11,148 bases of DNA from Acidobacteriaceae bacterium (GTDB lineage: Bacteria; Acidobacteriota; Terriglobia; Terriglobales; Acidobacteriaceae): the NCBI GenBank assembly GCA_030039895.1, contig JASHUR010000226.1, positions 1 through 11,148 of the forward strand. Direction: 5' to 3'. Every line of letters starts with the position of its first letter. The stretch's first letter is position 1. The position numbers were made by a program, and so were the translations under genes. Of the stretch, positions 1 through 6,143 are shown piece after piece. The notes beneath the pieces are model-generated. The model saw only the letters and a list, made by a program, of their open reading frames with translations. It ran no database searches and had not been told where the DNA came from.

Positions 1-39
1 GCCGGAATGGACGCCCGCTATGAAGTCACCGGCCACTGA
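1..39 (+). CDS. 3' end of an unidentified gene (partial)
   Basis: Frame 1 reads AGMDARYEVTGH and then stops at TGA (37-39). The fragment is too short to assign a family. It is taken as a real gene end because a hairpin with a T-rich tail follows about 30 bases later, where a plus-strand transcript should end, and because the next gene (rho) converges on it. A competing reading in frame 2 stays open to 118, but it would run straight through the terminator hairpin and is less likely. Confidence 0.4.
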   Translation, partial: AGMDARYEVTGH

Positions 40-60
40 CGATCCCCAGTATCCCCGCTC

Positions 61-101
61 CAAAACGAAAGGGCGCCCGCAACCGCGAGCGCCCTTCTTT
101 T
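61..101. terminator. Bidirectional intrinsic terminator between the left-edge gene and rho
   Basis: AAGGGCGC (69-76) pairs with GCGCCCTT (89-96). After one mismatch, an inner CGC (78-80) pairs with GCG (85-87) around an AACC loop. The plus strand continues with TTCTTTT. The minus strand continues with a T-rich tract (complement of the A-rich 61-70). It can thus end both the plus-strand gene stopping at 39 and rho, which stops at 115 on the minus strand. Confidence 0.8.
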
Positions 102-114
102 CCATCGGTGAGCC

Positions 115-1365
115 CTAGATCGAGCTCATATTCAGCAGAAACTCCGCGTTGTTCCGCGTCTTGCCCAGCTTGTCCACCAGCAGTTCCATCGCTTCCACCG
201 GAGACAGCGGGTTCAGCACCTTCCTGAGCACCCAGATGCGCTGCAGGTCTTCCTTCGGAATCAGCAGCTCCTCTTTGCGGGTGCCCGAGCGCTGGATATC
301 GATCGCCGGGAACACGCGCTTGTCAACAAGCTTGCGGTCCAGAATGATCTCCATGTTGCCCGTGCCCTTGAACTCTTCAAAGATCACTTCGTCCATACGC
401 GACCCCGTATCCACCAGCGCCGTCGCGATGATCGTCAGTGACCCGCCCTCTTCAATATTGCGCGCCGCGCCAAAAAACCGCTTCGGCCGCTGCAATGCAT
501 TCGAGTCCACGCCGCCCGAGAGCACCTTGCCCGACGGCGGCACAATCGTGTTGTAGGCCCGCGCCAGTCGTGTAATCGAGTCCAGCAGGATCACCACGTC
601 GCGCTTGTGCTCCACCAGCCGCTTGGCCTTTTCAATCACCATCTCGGCCACCTGCACGTGCCGCGCCGCCGGCTCGTCAAATGTCGAGCTGATCACTTCG
701 CCCTTCACTGACCGCTGCATGTCTGTTACTTCTTCCGGACGCTCATCAATCAGCAACACGATCAGCACAATCTCCGGATGGTTCGCCGTAATCGAATTCG
801 CAATCGACTGCAGCAGCATCGTTTTGCCGGTGCGCGGCGGGGCCACAATCAGCCCGCGCTGTCCTTTTCCGATCGGCGTCAGCAGGTCCTGCACCCGGCC
901 GCTGATGTTCTCCCGCACCGTCTCCATCTTCACCCGCTCCTGCGGATACAGCGGGGTCAGGTTGTCGAACAGGATCTTGTTCCGCGTCTCTTCCGGAGAC
1001 TCGAAGTTGATCGCCTCGATCTTCACCAGCGCAAAATACTTCTCGCCCTCATGCGGAGGCCGCACATTGCCGCTGATCGTGTCACCCGTTTTCAGATCAA
1101 ACTTGCGGATCTGCGACGGCGATACATAAATATCGTCCGGCCCGGGTAGATAGTTGTAATCCGGAGAGCGCAGAAAACCGTAGCCGTCGGGCAGAATCTC
1201 CAGCACGCCCTCTGCAAAAATGTGGCCCTCCTTCTCGCTCTGCGCCTGCAGAATCCGGAAGATCAGGTCTTGCTTGCGCATGCCGCTGGCACCCGCAATT
1301 TCAAGCGAGCGCGCAATGCGGCTCAGCTCGGTTATGTTCTTTTCTTTTAGTTCTGAGATTGTCAT
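115..1365 (-). CDS. rho: Transcription termination factor Rho
   Basis: 416-residue hexameric RNA-dependent ATPase that binds C-rich nascent RNA and releases RNA polymerase; cytoplasmic. Domains in order: Rho N-terminal helical domain (about 3-45), cold-shock-like primary RNA-binding domain (about 50-125), RecA-type ATPase (about 150-416). Visible motifs: Walker A APPRTGKT (175-182), catalytic region DERPEEV (E208, R209), Walker B VVILLD (ending D262), Q-loop around PSGKVLSGG (K280), R-loop around EFKGTGN (331-337), and arginine finger R363 in SGTRKEE. With an offset of three, these match E. coli K184, E211, R212, D265, K283 and R366 as I remember them. The P-loop has R-T where E. coli has K-A, a common variant in other phyla. 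Length is typical, with no insertion between the RNA-binding and ATPase domains. The ATG at 1363-1365 follows a modest AGGT. The gene is separated from rpoZ by a terminator, so it probably has its own promoter. Confidence 0.98.
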   Translation of the reverse strand: MTISELKEKNITELSRIARSLEIAGASGMRKQDLIFRILQAQSEKEGHIFAEGVLEILPDGYGFLRSPDYNYLPGPDDIYVSPSQIRKFDLKTGDTISGNVRPPHEGEKYFALVKIEAINFESPEETRNKILFDNLTPLYPQERVKMETVRENISGRVQDLLTPIGKGQRGLIVAPPRTGKTMLLQSIANSITANHPEIVLIVLLIDERPEEVTDMQRSVKGEVISSTFDEPAARHVQVAEMVIEKAKRLVEHKRDVVILLDSITRLARAYNTIVPPSGKVLSGGVDSNALQRPKRFFGAARNIEEGGSLTIIATALVDTGSRMDEVIFEEFKGTGNMEIILDRKLVDKRVFPAIDIQRSGTRKEELLIPKEDLQRIWVLRKVLNPLSPVEAMELLVDKLGKTRNNAEFLLNMSSI

Positions 1366-1381
1366 GCTTTACCTGCAATTA

Positions 1382-1457
1382 CTGGATGGGAAGTCGTTCG
1401 GAAGGGATGAAACAGGAGTGGGGTTGGTAAGAAGTAAAAATTAGGAAGACGGGGAAC
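1382..1457 (-). promoter_or_regulatory. C-rich, G-poor rho leader, candidate rut site
   Basis: Read as RNA upstream of rho, these 76 nucleotides hold 31 C and only 6 G, with many YC dinucleotides and no evident stem. This is the composition Rho prefers for loading. In E. coli, rho is autoregulated by Rho-dependent attenuation in its leader, so an equivalent here is a reasonable inference. I could not place a convincing promoter: the stretch between the rpoZ terminator and this tract has only weak -10-like hexamers such as TAATTT. Confidence 0.45.
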
Positions 1458-1480
1458 AGCTCAGCTTAACAGAAGATGGG

Positions 1481-1513
1481 AAAAACAACCCGCGCGGCCG
1501 GACCGCGCCGCGC
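1481..1513 (-). terminator. Intrinsic terminator of rpoZ
   Basis: On the minus strand GCGCGGC (1513-1507) and GCCGCGC (1498-1492) form a perfect 7-bp stem with an 8-base loop, followed by GGGTTGTTTTT. The stem starts directly after the rpoZ stop codon, leaving no 3' untranslated spacer. It should separate rpoZ transcription from rho. Confidence 0.85.
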
Positions 1514-1732
1514 TTATGCAGCGCGACGGGTCTGAACGCGAGCAGTAGTCTCTACCGGCGCAACCGGGGCAGCCGGGTTGCTTTCACGGAACCGGATCAG
1601 CACATCGTTTGTCGTATCTTGCAAACGAGTATTTGGCTTGTGCAGCTTGCGAGTGGCCTTCGCAGCCAGTTGGCAAAGCTGATAACGATTCTTCACATGG
1701 GCAAGCGCCCCAAAAATCAATTCTGAACGCAT
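1514..1732 (-). CDS. rpoZ: DNA-directed RNA polymerase omega subunit
   Basis: 72-residue protein that helps fold and anchor beta-prime in RNA polymerase. The diagnostic region is near residues 13-30, KNRYQLCQLAAKATRKLH, which aligns with the omega core (NRF-LV--AA-RAR) of other bacteria. The C-terminus is a short Ala/Pro/Val-rich tail. The reading frame is open upstream to 1852, but the ATG at 1730-1732 is preceded by AAGGAG with an 8-base gap, a near-ideal ribosome site. The residues encoded further upstream do not resemble omega. The usual gmk and coaBC neighbours are absent. The gene stands alone between a long structured leader and its own terminator. Confidence 0.93.
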   Translation of the reverse strand: MRSELIFGALAHVKNRYQLCQLAAKATRKLHKPNTRLQDTTNDVLIRFRESNPAAPVAPVETTARVQTRRAA

Positions 1733-1740
1733 AGGTATAT

Positions 1741-1746
1741 CTCCTT
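1741..1746 (-). promoter_or_regulatory. Ribosome binding site deciding the rpoZ start
   Basis: AAGGAG on the minus strand, 8 bases before ATG 1730-1732. It fixes the start at MRSELIF rather than at the more upstream ATG codons of the same frame. Confidence 0.85.
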
Positions 1747-1852
1747 GATTCTTTTGACTACTTCCTGGACGCTGCCTGGAATCCGAACACCAAAGCTTCC
1801 GAAGTGGCCAATTTTTCTGGTGTACAACATTAGACGCAGCAAACTTCATCAC

Positions 1853-2070
1853 CGATCAATTCTTTTTCTTGACCGAAACTACTTTCTACTGTCTTAACTT
1901 TTCATTGCTATCCGCAACGATTCGCGTCTTCTGCGCTCGCGCGCACGGGCAGGCGAAGTAGATTAGCTGTGGATAGGAATTGAAGCTGGGTGTGCCGAGC
2001 TCAAAAAACCGACCAAAGCGACCTGAACTAAAATCCGGCAATTTTGAGCACGCCATAAACCCGGCACACC
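1853..2070 (-). ncRNA. Structured rpoZ leader or independent small RNA (candidate)
   Basis: Three successive hairpins can be drawn on the minus strand. H1: GGTGTGCCG (2070-2062) pairs with CGGCACACC (1997-1989), and inside it GCTCAAAA (2049-2042) pairs with TTTTGAGC (2006-1999). The internal loop is asymmetric (12 against 1) and the terminal loop is 35 nucleotides. H2: CTATCC (1976-1971) with GGATAG (1913-1908), TTCGC (1957-1953) with GCGAA (1925-1921), capped by TGCGC-GCGA-GCGCA (1945-1932), a GNRA-type tetraloop. H3: CGGTCAA (1875-1869) with TTGATCG (1859-1853), one wobble pair. A promoter places the transcript start at the foot of H1. No U-tract terminator follows, so it is more likely a long 5' leader of rpoZ, perhaps processed, than a free-standing RNA. 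I do not recognise it as SRP RNA, 6S RNA, tmRNA or RNase P RNA. Confidence 0.4.
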
Positions 2071-2072
2071 TA

Positions 2073-2121
2073 AAAATAAATGGGTTCGGCCCACCGGTCA
2101 ACAATTTTTTCATAGAATTTC
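2073..2121 (-). promoter_or_regulatory. Sigma-70-type promoter firing toward rpoZ, with AT-rich upstream element
   Basis: On the minus strand: -35 TTGACC (2101-2096, five of six consensus bases), a 17-base spacer, -10 TATTTT (2078-2073, four of six). The predicted start is near 2067. Bases 2102-2121 just upstream of the -35 are strongly A/T-rich and could act as an UP element. It is the best-looking promoter in the window. The start falls within a few bases of the long hairpin 2070-1989. A weaker pair, TTGATC (1859-1854) and TCTAAT (1834-1829) with a 19-base gap, could serve rpoZ more closely. Confidence 0.55.
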
Positions 2122-2130
2122 AACCGGTCA
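2093..2130. repeat. Direct repeat ACCGGTCA, two copies 30 bp apart, over the rpoZ promoter
   Basis: ACCGGTCA occurs at 2093-2100 and 2123-2130 in the same orientation, start to start exactly 30 bp, close to three helical turns. The first copy overlaps the -35 hexamer of the rpoZ promoter, and the AT-rich upstream element lies between the two. The arrangement would suit a dimeric regulator binding one face of the helix. No regulator is identified. Confidence 0.4.
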
Positions 2131-2400
2131 CCTTCCAGTAACTGGAGAATGCCCAGATCGGGAAACTCTACTGTTTGCACTACTTAATCCTGTATCCCCT
2201 ACAAAAGTCTGGAGTTAAATACAGAAAACCATAGCTCGCGCACCCCTGCTCAACCTCCACATCGCACGGGTCTAACTTCCCCAATTTCAAGTGCATGCGT
2301 ATTTTGGTTCACCATCTGCTGGCAGACAAGTACGAACAAGCCCACTTCAGCACGAATCAATGCCTCAGCCACACTTCAGCTCGATAGCGCCCACCCTACC
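2131..2400. other. Non-coding stretch downstream of the SCO gene
   Basis: No gene is supported here. Short open frames have no ribosome site and no family resemblance. Minor structure: an odd palindrome TCCAGT-A-ACTGGA (2134-2146), an inverted repeat CTGTAT (2190-2195) with ATACAG (2219-2224), and CACTTCAGC repeated at 2343-2351 and 2372-2380. No clear intrinsic terminator for the SCO gene, which stops at 2401, is visible. Confidence 0.5.
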
Positions 2401-3318
2401 TCACTGCTTGAGCGTGGCCTCGATCAGGTCCCCTAGCTGCTGCGCGGAAAACTGGTTTCCCTCAAGATTCGCAACCACTCGCCCCTGACGGTCCAGCACC
2501 ACCGTGTGCAGAGTGTGCGTAATCATCCCCATGCTTGTCCAGAAGTTCAGGTCGAACTCATGGCATACCTGCTTCACCTCAGGCAGCGGCCCCGTCAGGA
2601 AATGCCATCCGTTCGGATTCGCCTTCCACGTCGCCGCATACTCCCGCAGTACCGCCGGTGTGTCGTGCTCAGGATCGAACGACACGCTCAGCAACACCAG
2701 GTTCTTCCCCATCTCCGACGCGAACCGCCGCTGCACGTTCCCAAAGTTATTATTCAGCCGAAAGCAATAATCAGGCAGCGGGCACCGCGTATACATAAAC
2801 GTCAGCGCCACCACTTTTCCTCTGAACTGCGACAGCCGCACCTGCCTGCCCATCTGGTCCGTCAGGCTGAAATCCGGAACCACATCGCCCGGCTGCAGCA
2901 CCCTGCCCTCAGCCTTTGACGCGTTCAACTTCTCCAGCAGGCTCAGTCGCTCCGCTTCCTGCGCCTCCGCTTCCCCGTTCTCGAAAACATGCTGCCGAAT
3001 GTCCTCCGCCCAGGAAGCATCTCGGCCGACCACCAGCGTAAAGTCCACCATCTCGCCTGTGTGCAGTTCCTCAAGAGCATGCACATCGCGTACCCGGAAC
3101 GGCATCACCATCGCATCCATGAACCCCGGAATCTCCCGGATCGACGCCACAAACTCCCCGTGTTCTCGGTCAACGCTCACCACGATCCCGAAAACCGCGT
3201 ACCGCCGCTCGCCGCCCTGCGGCGCACCTGCAATGGCGGCAGCCCAGCCTCCGGCAACACATGCCGCTACACACAACACGCCGATGCTTCGCCAGAAAGC
3301 CATGCGGGCCCTGCGCAT
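2401..3318 (-). CDS. SCO1/SenC-family protein with N-terminal CusF-like copper-binding domain
   Basis: 305-residue exported protein, probably a copper chaperone or thiol-disulfide reductase for cytochrome oxidase assembly. Residues 1-30 form a signal: RRAR, a hydrophobic stretch, then either an Ala-rich signal peptidase I site or a lipobox-like VAAC ending at C20. Residues about 38-110 look like a CusF-type copper domain, with IPGFMDAMVMPF giving M67, M70 and M72, then SWAEDI. Residues about 138-305 are the thioredoxin-like SCO domain: PGDVVPDFSLTDQMG, FRGKVVALTFMYTRC, SFDPEHDTP, and the late histidine in HTLHTVVLD (H271), the SCO copper ligand position. The cysteine motif is CPLPDYC (C179, C185), five residues between cysteines instead of the usual three. 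I recall similar CPLP-containing SCO proteins from Acidobacteria and Planctomycetes. The frame is open to 3450, but those codons run into the upstream terminator; GGAGGG lies 8 bases before ATG 3316-3318. Confidence 0.88.
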   Translation of the reverse strand: MRRARMAFWRSIGVLCVAACVAGGWAAAIAGAPQGGERRYAVFGIVVSVDREHGEFVASIREIPGFMDAMVMPFRVRDVHALEELHTGEMVDFTLVVGRDASWAEDIRQHVFENGEAEAQEAERLSLLEKLNASKAEGRVLQPGDVVPDFSLTDQMGRQVRLSQFRGKVVALTFMYTRCPLPDYCFRLNNNFGNVQRRFASEMGKNLVLLSVSFDPEHDTPAVLREYAATWKANPNGWHFLTGPLPEVKQVCHEFDLNFWTSMGMITHTLHTVVLDRQGRVVANLEGNQFSAQQLGDLIEATLKQ

Positions 3319-3326
3319 CGCTCGCG

Positions 3327-3332
3327 CCCTCC
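3327..3332 (-). promoter_or_regulatory. Ribosome binding site deciding the SCO gene start
   Basis: GGAGGG on the minus strand, 8 bases before the ATG at 3316-3318. A second in-frame ATG at 3301-3303 is the alternative start, but it would remove the basic residues of the signal sequence. Upstream, TAGAAT (3359-3354) is a possible -10 without a good -35. Confidence 0.6.
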
Positions 3333-3437
3333 GCTCGTGCACACCCAACGCCGATTCTACCGGGCGCTCAACGCAAATGCTTCGGCACTCACTGCGGCCG
3401 CGCCACACTTGATTCTCACCCTTATCTGCAATAGCGC

Positions 3438-3477
3438 TCAAAAACACCAACGCCGGACCATTTGACCGGCCCGGCGT
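3438..3477 (-). terminator. Intrinsic terminator after the beta-barrel gene
   Basis: On the minus strand ACGCCGGGCC (3477-3468) pairs with GGTCCGGCGT (3459-3450): ten pairs with one G-T wobble and an 8-base loop, followed by TGGTGTTTTTG. It lies just downstream of the stop at 3502. It probably ends the tonB, M48-like and beta-barrel transcription unit, and it insulates the SCO gene. Confidence 0.82.
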
Positions 3478-3501
3478 CCGTTTCGTATTAATACCTCTCT
3501 A

Positions 3502-4062
3502 TCAAAACACTGAGTATTCCAGGCCGATCGTAAATCCATTCGGTGTCAGCCCATTGTTCGGCTGTGCTGGGATATTCGGCGCCGACGGCAATATCTGGTA
3601 CTCGTATCCCGCGCGTATCCGGAACCTGCGTCTCAATCGGTAATCCACGAATCCTCCCGGCGCATAAGCAAAGTAGCTCCCGCTGCCGATAGAACCCGGA
3701 AACGTGATCCACACTCCGCCAACCAGAAACTTCGCGTCGAAATCAAACCGCCCCCATTTGTACAGCCGATACTTGGCGCCGATCAAATAATCGTTCTGGG
3801 TTTCGCCTATGTCCCCGCTGTTGCCGAAGTGCAGCCAGCGCGCTTCGCCGATCGCCCCGATCTTTGACGTCACATTCAGGTCGACTGTAGCTCCCAGGCC
3901 GTTTAGCCTCGCCGAACCATAATCAGGATGGAAGTTTGAGTATTCACCGCCTACCCACAGTGTCGACTCGCCTCCGTTTACAGATGGCACCACCTGCGAA
4001 TATGCCGCGGCGGCAGTGAATAAAAGACTAAAAATAAAAAGCTGCTTGATCGCTTTGGTCAC
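3502..4062 (-). CDS. Small outer-membrane beta-barrel protein
   Basis: 186 residues from the chosen GTG start at 4062. The signal peptide is MTKAIKQ, the hydrophobic run LFIFSLLFTAAAA, and cleavage near AYS-Q (about residue 22). The mature part alternates hydrophobic and polar residues with many aromatics (WVGGEYSNF, IGEARWLHF, YLIGAKYRLY, FRIRAGYEYQI) and ends GLEYSVF. A terminal aromatic residue is typical of proteins inserted by the BAM machinery. Length fits an eight-strand OmpA/OmpX-like barrel; no periplasmic OmpA domain is present, and function and ligand are unknown. The frame can also start at GTG 4104, but that adds 14 polar residues before the signal and has no ribosome site. The 4062 start has GGAG 12 bases upstream, a long gap. 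It follows the M48-like gene in the same direction. Confidence 0.75.
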   Translation of the reverse strand: MTKAIKQLFIFSLLFTAAAAYSQVVPSVNGGESTLWVGGEYSNFHPDYGSARLNGLGATVDLNVTSKIGAIGEARWLHFGNSGDIGETQNDYLIGAKYRLYKWGRFDFDAKFLVGGVWITFPGSIGSGSYFAYAPGGFVDYRLRRRFRIRAGYEYQILPSAPNIPAQPNNGLTPNGFTIGLEYSVF

Positions 4063-4144
4063 GGCGTTTAATTTCTCCGGCTTTAAGATGCTTCCTCTCT
4101 TCACGTACAGAGCACCAAGGACTCAATGCCTTTTCCTTTACATT

Positions 4145-4193
4145 CCCTCAATCCCCCCTTGGCCCGGCATCTCGCTTCGTTGAGGGCCGGGCC
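4145..4193. repeat. Interleaved inverted repeats between the M48-like and beta-barrel genes
   Basis: CCCTCAA (4145-4151) can pair with TTGAGGG (4180-4186). GGCCCGGC (4161-4168) can pair with GCCGGGCC (4186-4193). The two pairings interleave (A, B, A', B') and share base 4186, so they are either alternative hairpins or the two stems of an H-type pseudoknot. No T-run follows the GC-rich stem on the minus strand, so it is not a standard intrinsic terminator. It may stabilise the upstream mRNA or partly attenuate readthrough. Confidence 0.55.
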
Positions 4194-4202
4194 TCAGGGT
4201 CA

Positions 4203-6068
4203 TTACGATTGCGGCGGGTTCGTGTTCTCCGGTGGCGGGTTTGACGTACCCTGTGTTGGCCCCACATTTGTCTCTGTCGGCGGCGGATTCGACGTGCCCT
4301 GTGCCGGGCCTTGTGTCGATCCCTGATTCGGTTCCGGATTCGCGCCTGTCGGTGTAGCCGACGGAGTCTGCCCCTGCCCGGCCGGAGTGCTCGTCGGCGC
4401 AGGCTGCGCAGGCGGCTGATACGGCTGCAGCCGGTAAAAGATCGGCGTCACCTGGAACGGCATCTTGTCGCCCGGATTCAACGGCTGCGCCGGCCTTGGA
4501 TGCAGTTGATACACCTTGTCATCCCACGGATCGATCCGCAGATGGCTGTTCAGCGGCAGTGCGGCAATCTGCGTCAGGTCGTTCTGATTCAGCTTCGGCG
4601 CGCCACGCGTCAACCCTGAGAGCCAGGGTGTCCCGTCCGGACGAAGCAGTGAATCGCCGAGCCGCGGCGTCAGCAGCGCCGTCAGCGCCTTCTGCCGCGC
4701 AGCCAGTTGCTCAAAGTACAGGCCCACTTCGCCTGACTTGCTCGCATACACTGAGGCGTTGAACAACTCCACCGCCTTCTTCGCCGCGGCCTCGTTATCC
4801 GCAATCGTGTGGCGCATATTGATCTGCTGGAACGTGGCCGAATCCGGGAACAGCAACCGGTCGTTGAATGCGTAGCGCGTGTCGATGTGGTGTCCCAGCA
4901 CAATCTGCGCCAGTTGGAAGCTCAGCACCGCCGCAAGGTCCGCTTCCGTCGGCAAAGTATCGATCAGACCCTTGCTCACAAGGATCGTATTGCCCACCGC
5001 CAGCGACTCCAGCGGGGCCGTCAGCAGCACCCGGCAATGAATATCGTCCGGCAGGTTCAGTTTGCTGCCGATAATGATGTTGTTGGTGACCGTCTCCAGC
5101 ACCTTGTCAAAATCGCTCGGCGGAGCCAGCAGTCCGGCCTGCGTCAGCCGGTCCAGCACGTTGTCCTGGGCCTGAGTCACCCACTGCCGCTGTGCCTCCA
5201 GCGGGCTTACGTCCTGCGCCTGGGCGCTCTGGTCCTCCGCATTCTCCACCTGGATTGACTCGTTCGTCGACTCTGTCTGCGGCAGCTTCAGCGAGTAGCC
5301 CCAGAAGTACGTTTGCGCCCGGAAACCCTGCGCGTGCCGGTCGACGCTCTCGTGCGTCTCTTCTACATAAATCGCCGTCGGCAGCCATTCCCCGGGCTGG
5401 ATGTTCGTCCGCCAGCTGTCAAAGTGGAAGTAACGGCTGATTTCGTCGCTCTTATTCCCCGTGAACGTTCCGTTGAAGCGGACGATGTGGCCCTCCGGGT
5501 CCTGGATCCAGATGCGCCCGAAGAACCTCCCATAACCCTTCACCGTCGGCTTCGGCTGCACGTCGAACACCGCGGTCCGAATCGAGCCCAGGAACTCGTA
5601 CCGCACAAAGGAAAAGTTGTAGTGCTGCTGGTCGAAGCCGGACGGGTCCAGGAACATCATGTCCATGAATCCCGTCTGCGAATAGCTCATGCGAAAGGTC
5701 TTCGTCAAATCGCGAAGATACTTCGTCGTTCCGCTGAAGAACCCGTGATGCGCCGAGTGCGCGCTGTAGTTTTCCGCCGAGAACGCCCGGCCGAAGTCTA
5801 CCCGCGCAATGCTGTACTCATCGCTCACCGGCACCGAGTAGAGCACAGGATCAGGACGCATGTTCTGGATGTACGTCTGCACCACCGGCGTGCTCTTGCG
5901 TATCAGCTGGATCGTCTGGTGCTCCTGCTCAATCGCCCTCTGGATCAGGGCGGACTGCGCTGGTGTGAGTGGAATTCTGTTGATTTCGTAGCGATGCTTC
6001 TTGGCGTGGGCGGCGCTTACGCTCAGCAGGGCCCCCAAAACAAGGACCCCAAACTTGCGGAATGACAT
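4203..6068 (-). CDS. Secreted M48-metallopeptidase-like protein with degenerate active site
   Basis: 621 residues. The signal peptide is MSFRKFGVLVLGALL...AHA, with cleavage near residue 22. Residues about 70-260 form a beta-rich region (RYEFLGSIRTAVFDV, GRFFGRIWIQDPEGHIVRF, WLPTAIYVEE) that reminds me of LolA/RseB-like lipoprotein-binding folds; this is a tentative impression. Residues about 300-490 resemble M48 peptidases: LLTAPLESLAVGNTILVSKGLI, then TEADLAAVLSFQLAQIVLGHH, then DNEAAAKKAVELFNASVY and LYFEQLA. The HExxH zinc motif expected at 384-388 reads FQLAQ, so both histidines and the catalytic glutamate are lost, although E426 at the third-ligand position remains. The protein is therefore probably not a peptidase. 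The tail from about 545 is Pro/Gln/Thr-rich with a 16-residue repeat. AGGAG 7 bases before ATG 6066-6068 fixes the start against an upstream TTG. It follows tonB by 75 bases. Confidence 0.75.
   Translation of the reverse strand: MSFRKFGVLVLGALLSVSAAHAKKHRYEINRIPLTPAQSALIQRAIEQEHQTIQLIRKSTPVVQTYIQNMRPDPVLYSVPVSDEYSIARVDFGRAFSAENYSAHSAHHGFFSGTTKYLRDLTKTFRMSYSQTGFMDMMFLDPSGFDQQHYNFSFVRYEFLGSIRTAVFDVQPKPTVKGYGRFFGRIWIQDPEGHIVRFNGTFTGNKSDEISRYFHFDSWRTNIQPGEWLPTAIYVEETHESVDRHAQGFRAQTYFWGYSLKLPQTESTNESIQVENAEDQSAQAQDVSPLEAQRQWVTQAQDNVLDRLTQAGLLAPPSDFDKVLETVTNNIIIGSKLNLPDDIHCRVLLTAPLESLAVGNTILVSKGLIDTLPTEADLAAVLSFQLAQIVLGHHIDTRYAFNDRLLFPDSATFQQINMRHTIADNEAAAKKAVELFNASVYASKSGEVGLYFEQLAARQKALTALLTPRLGDSLLRPDGTPWLSGLTRGAPKLNQNDLTQIAALPLNSHLRIDPWDDKVYQLHPRPAQPLNPGDKMPFQVTPIFYRLQPYQPPAQPAPTSTPAGQGQTPSATPTGANPEPNQGSTQGPAQGTSNPPPTETNVGPTQGTSNPPPENTNPPQS
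4231..4303 (-). repeat. 48-bp imperfect tandem repeat in the tail of the M48-like gene
   Basis: Bases 4231-4255 and 4279-4303 match except for a few positions, with a period of 48 bp (16 codons). They encode two copies of QGTSNPPP in the C-terminal Pro/Thr/Asn-rich tail. The period keeps the frame, so unit gain or loss would only change tail length. Confidence 0.7.
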
Positions 6069-6075
6069 GTTCCGA

Positions 6076-6080
6076 CTCCT
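6076..6080 (-). promoter_or_regulatory. Ribosome binding site deciding the M48-like gene start
   Basis: AGGAG on the minus strand, 7 bases before ATG 6066-6068. The upstream in-frame TTG at 6081-6083 overlaps this site's position and is therefore not the start. Confidence 0.75.
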
Positions 6081-6143
6081 CAAACGACTGCAAATTTTAC
6101 AAACTTCGCACTACAATGCTGCAAAACGCGATACTCGAATACT

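Noticed and set aside
1733..1746. Ribosome site of rpoZ looks like the T7 gene 10 expression-vector leader
   Set aside because: The similarity is limited to AAGGAGATATAC, a plain strong site. The flanking sequence is native to the region, so vector contamination is not supported.
1514..1852. Longer omega protein starting at 1852
   Set aside because: The added 40 residues do not resemble omega, and AAGGAG sits before the internal ATG at 1732.
1886..2113. 75-codon minus-strand frame upstream of rpoZ
   Set aside because: It overlaps the -10/-35 promoter and the hairpin region, has no ribosome site and shows no family resemblance. The structured-RNA reading explains the sequence better.
2401..3450. 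Longer SCO protein starting at 3450
   Set aside because: Its first codons lie at the edge of the upstream terminator stem, they precede the signal sequence, and a good ribosome site supports 3318.
5313..6065. Plus-strand open frame (250 codons) opposite the M48-like gene
   Set aside because: Arg/Val/His-rich composition typical of a shadow frame. No ribosome site, and the minus-strand protein has a signal peptide and recognisable domains.
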